A stretch of DNA of 64,000 nucleotides from SKHV01 sp963678565 (GTDB lineage Bacteria > Bacteroidota > Bacteroidia > Bacteroidales > Prolixibacteraceae), in NCBI GenBank assembly GCA_963678565.1, contig OY782875.1:2170001-2234000 (forward strand), read 5' to 3'. The notes below the pieces were generated by a model. The model searched no databases. It saw nothing but the letters and a program-made list of their open reading frames with translations, and was not told the DNA's origin. Made by a program: the position numbers and the translations under genes. Positions 63,929 to 64,000 of this stretch are shown here, piece by piece; the stretch's first letter is position 1, and every line of letters starts with the position of its first letter.

Positions 63929-64000
63929 CAACGGAAAATTGTATGTTGTCGGTGCGGAATTCGAAGAGCGTTTTTGTCGACCGACAAAAATGCTAGAGAA
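63929..64000 (-). repeat. attC-50 recombination site (partial, cut by window end)
   Basis: Family I left arm and tip only. Left flank tgccacaCAAC closes the 63062-63898 cassette. The array therefore continues beyond 64000, in the direction where an attI and integrase would be expected. Confidence 0.85.

Overview
The window is a long integron-type gene-cassette array from an AT-rich member of the Bacteroidota. The phylum call rests on a type IX secretion sorting domain, a TonB-dependent receptor paired with a DUF4249 lipoprotein, a FISUMP-domain lipoprotein, many SPI/SPII-exported proteins and weak Shine-Dalgarno signals. The genus cannot be read from the sequence.

Layout. Fifty elements of about 124-128 bp (attC-1 at 2434 to the partial attC-50 at 63929) punctuate the sequence. 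Read on the minus strand each runs TAAC-AA...CGTTA/G, folds into one long imperfect hairpin, and is framed by bases that belong to the neighbouring cassettes: the bases after one GTTR match, inverted, the bases before the AAC of the next element. This is the arrangement expected of attC recombination sites (R'' inverse core, R' core). Essentially every gene lies on the minus strand, in the sense orientation of the sites. No integron integrase or attI is visible, so the window is the interior of a chromosomal integron or an integrase-less array (CALIN). The first cassette in transcription order is on the right (64000) and the last on the left.

Cargo. Of 49 fully bounded cassettes, 37 carry genes and 12 carry none. 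The gene-less ones are ten near-identical copies of a ~570 bp cassette (A), ending in a minus-strand intrinsic-terminator-like hairpin, and two copies of a ~650 bp cassette (B) with a 21-bp periodic tract. Most coding cassettes hold one gene, often a lipoprotein, small membrane protein or secreted protein. Others hold 2-3 gene operons. A clear subset looks like defence or conflict functions: TIR, Shedu-like DUF4263, RES, AbiJ-type, several HEPN-like proteins, GIY-YIG, a DprA/PRTase/HAD trio, an AAA+ DUF4143 ATPase and a type IIG-like restriction-modification enzyme. Two giant cassettes (44919-50239 and 55068-60135) share both ends but differ in cargo (restriction-modification/ASCH versus TonB receptor/DUF4249). 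Two insertion sequences (IS3-like at 6068-7373, IS481-like at 28619-29891) have entered cassettes.

Left edge. Positions 1-2433 hold a HydE/BioB-like radical SAM enzyme, an adenylate-forming enzyme and the start of a membrane protein, tightly packed. This is either a large terminal cassette or the chromosomal end of the array.
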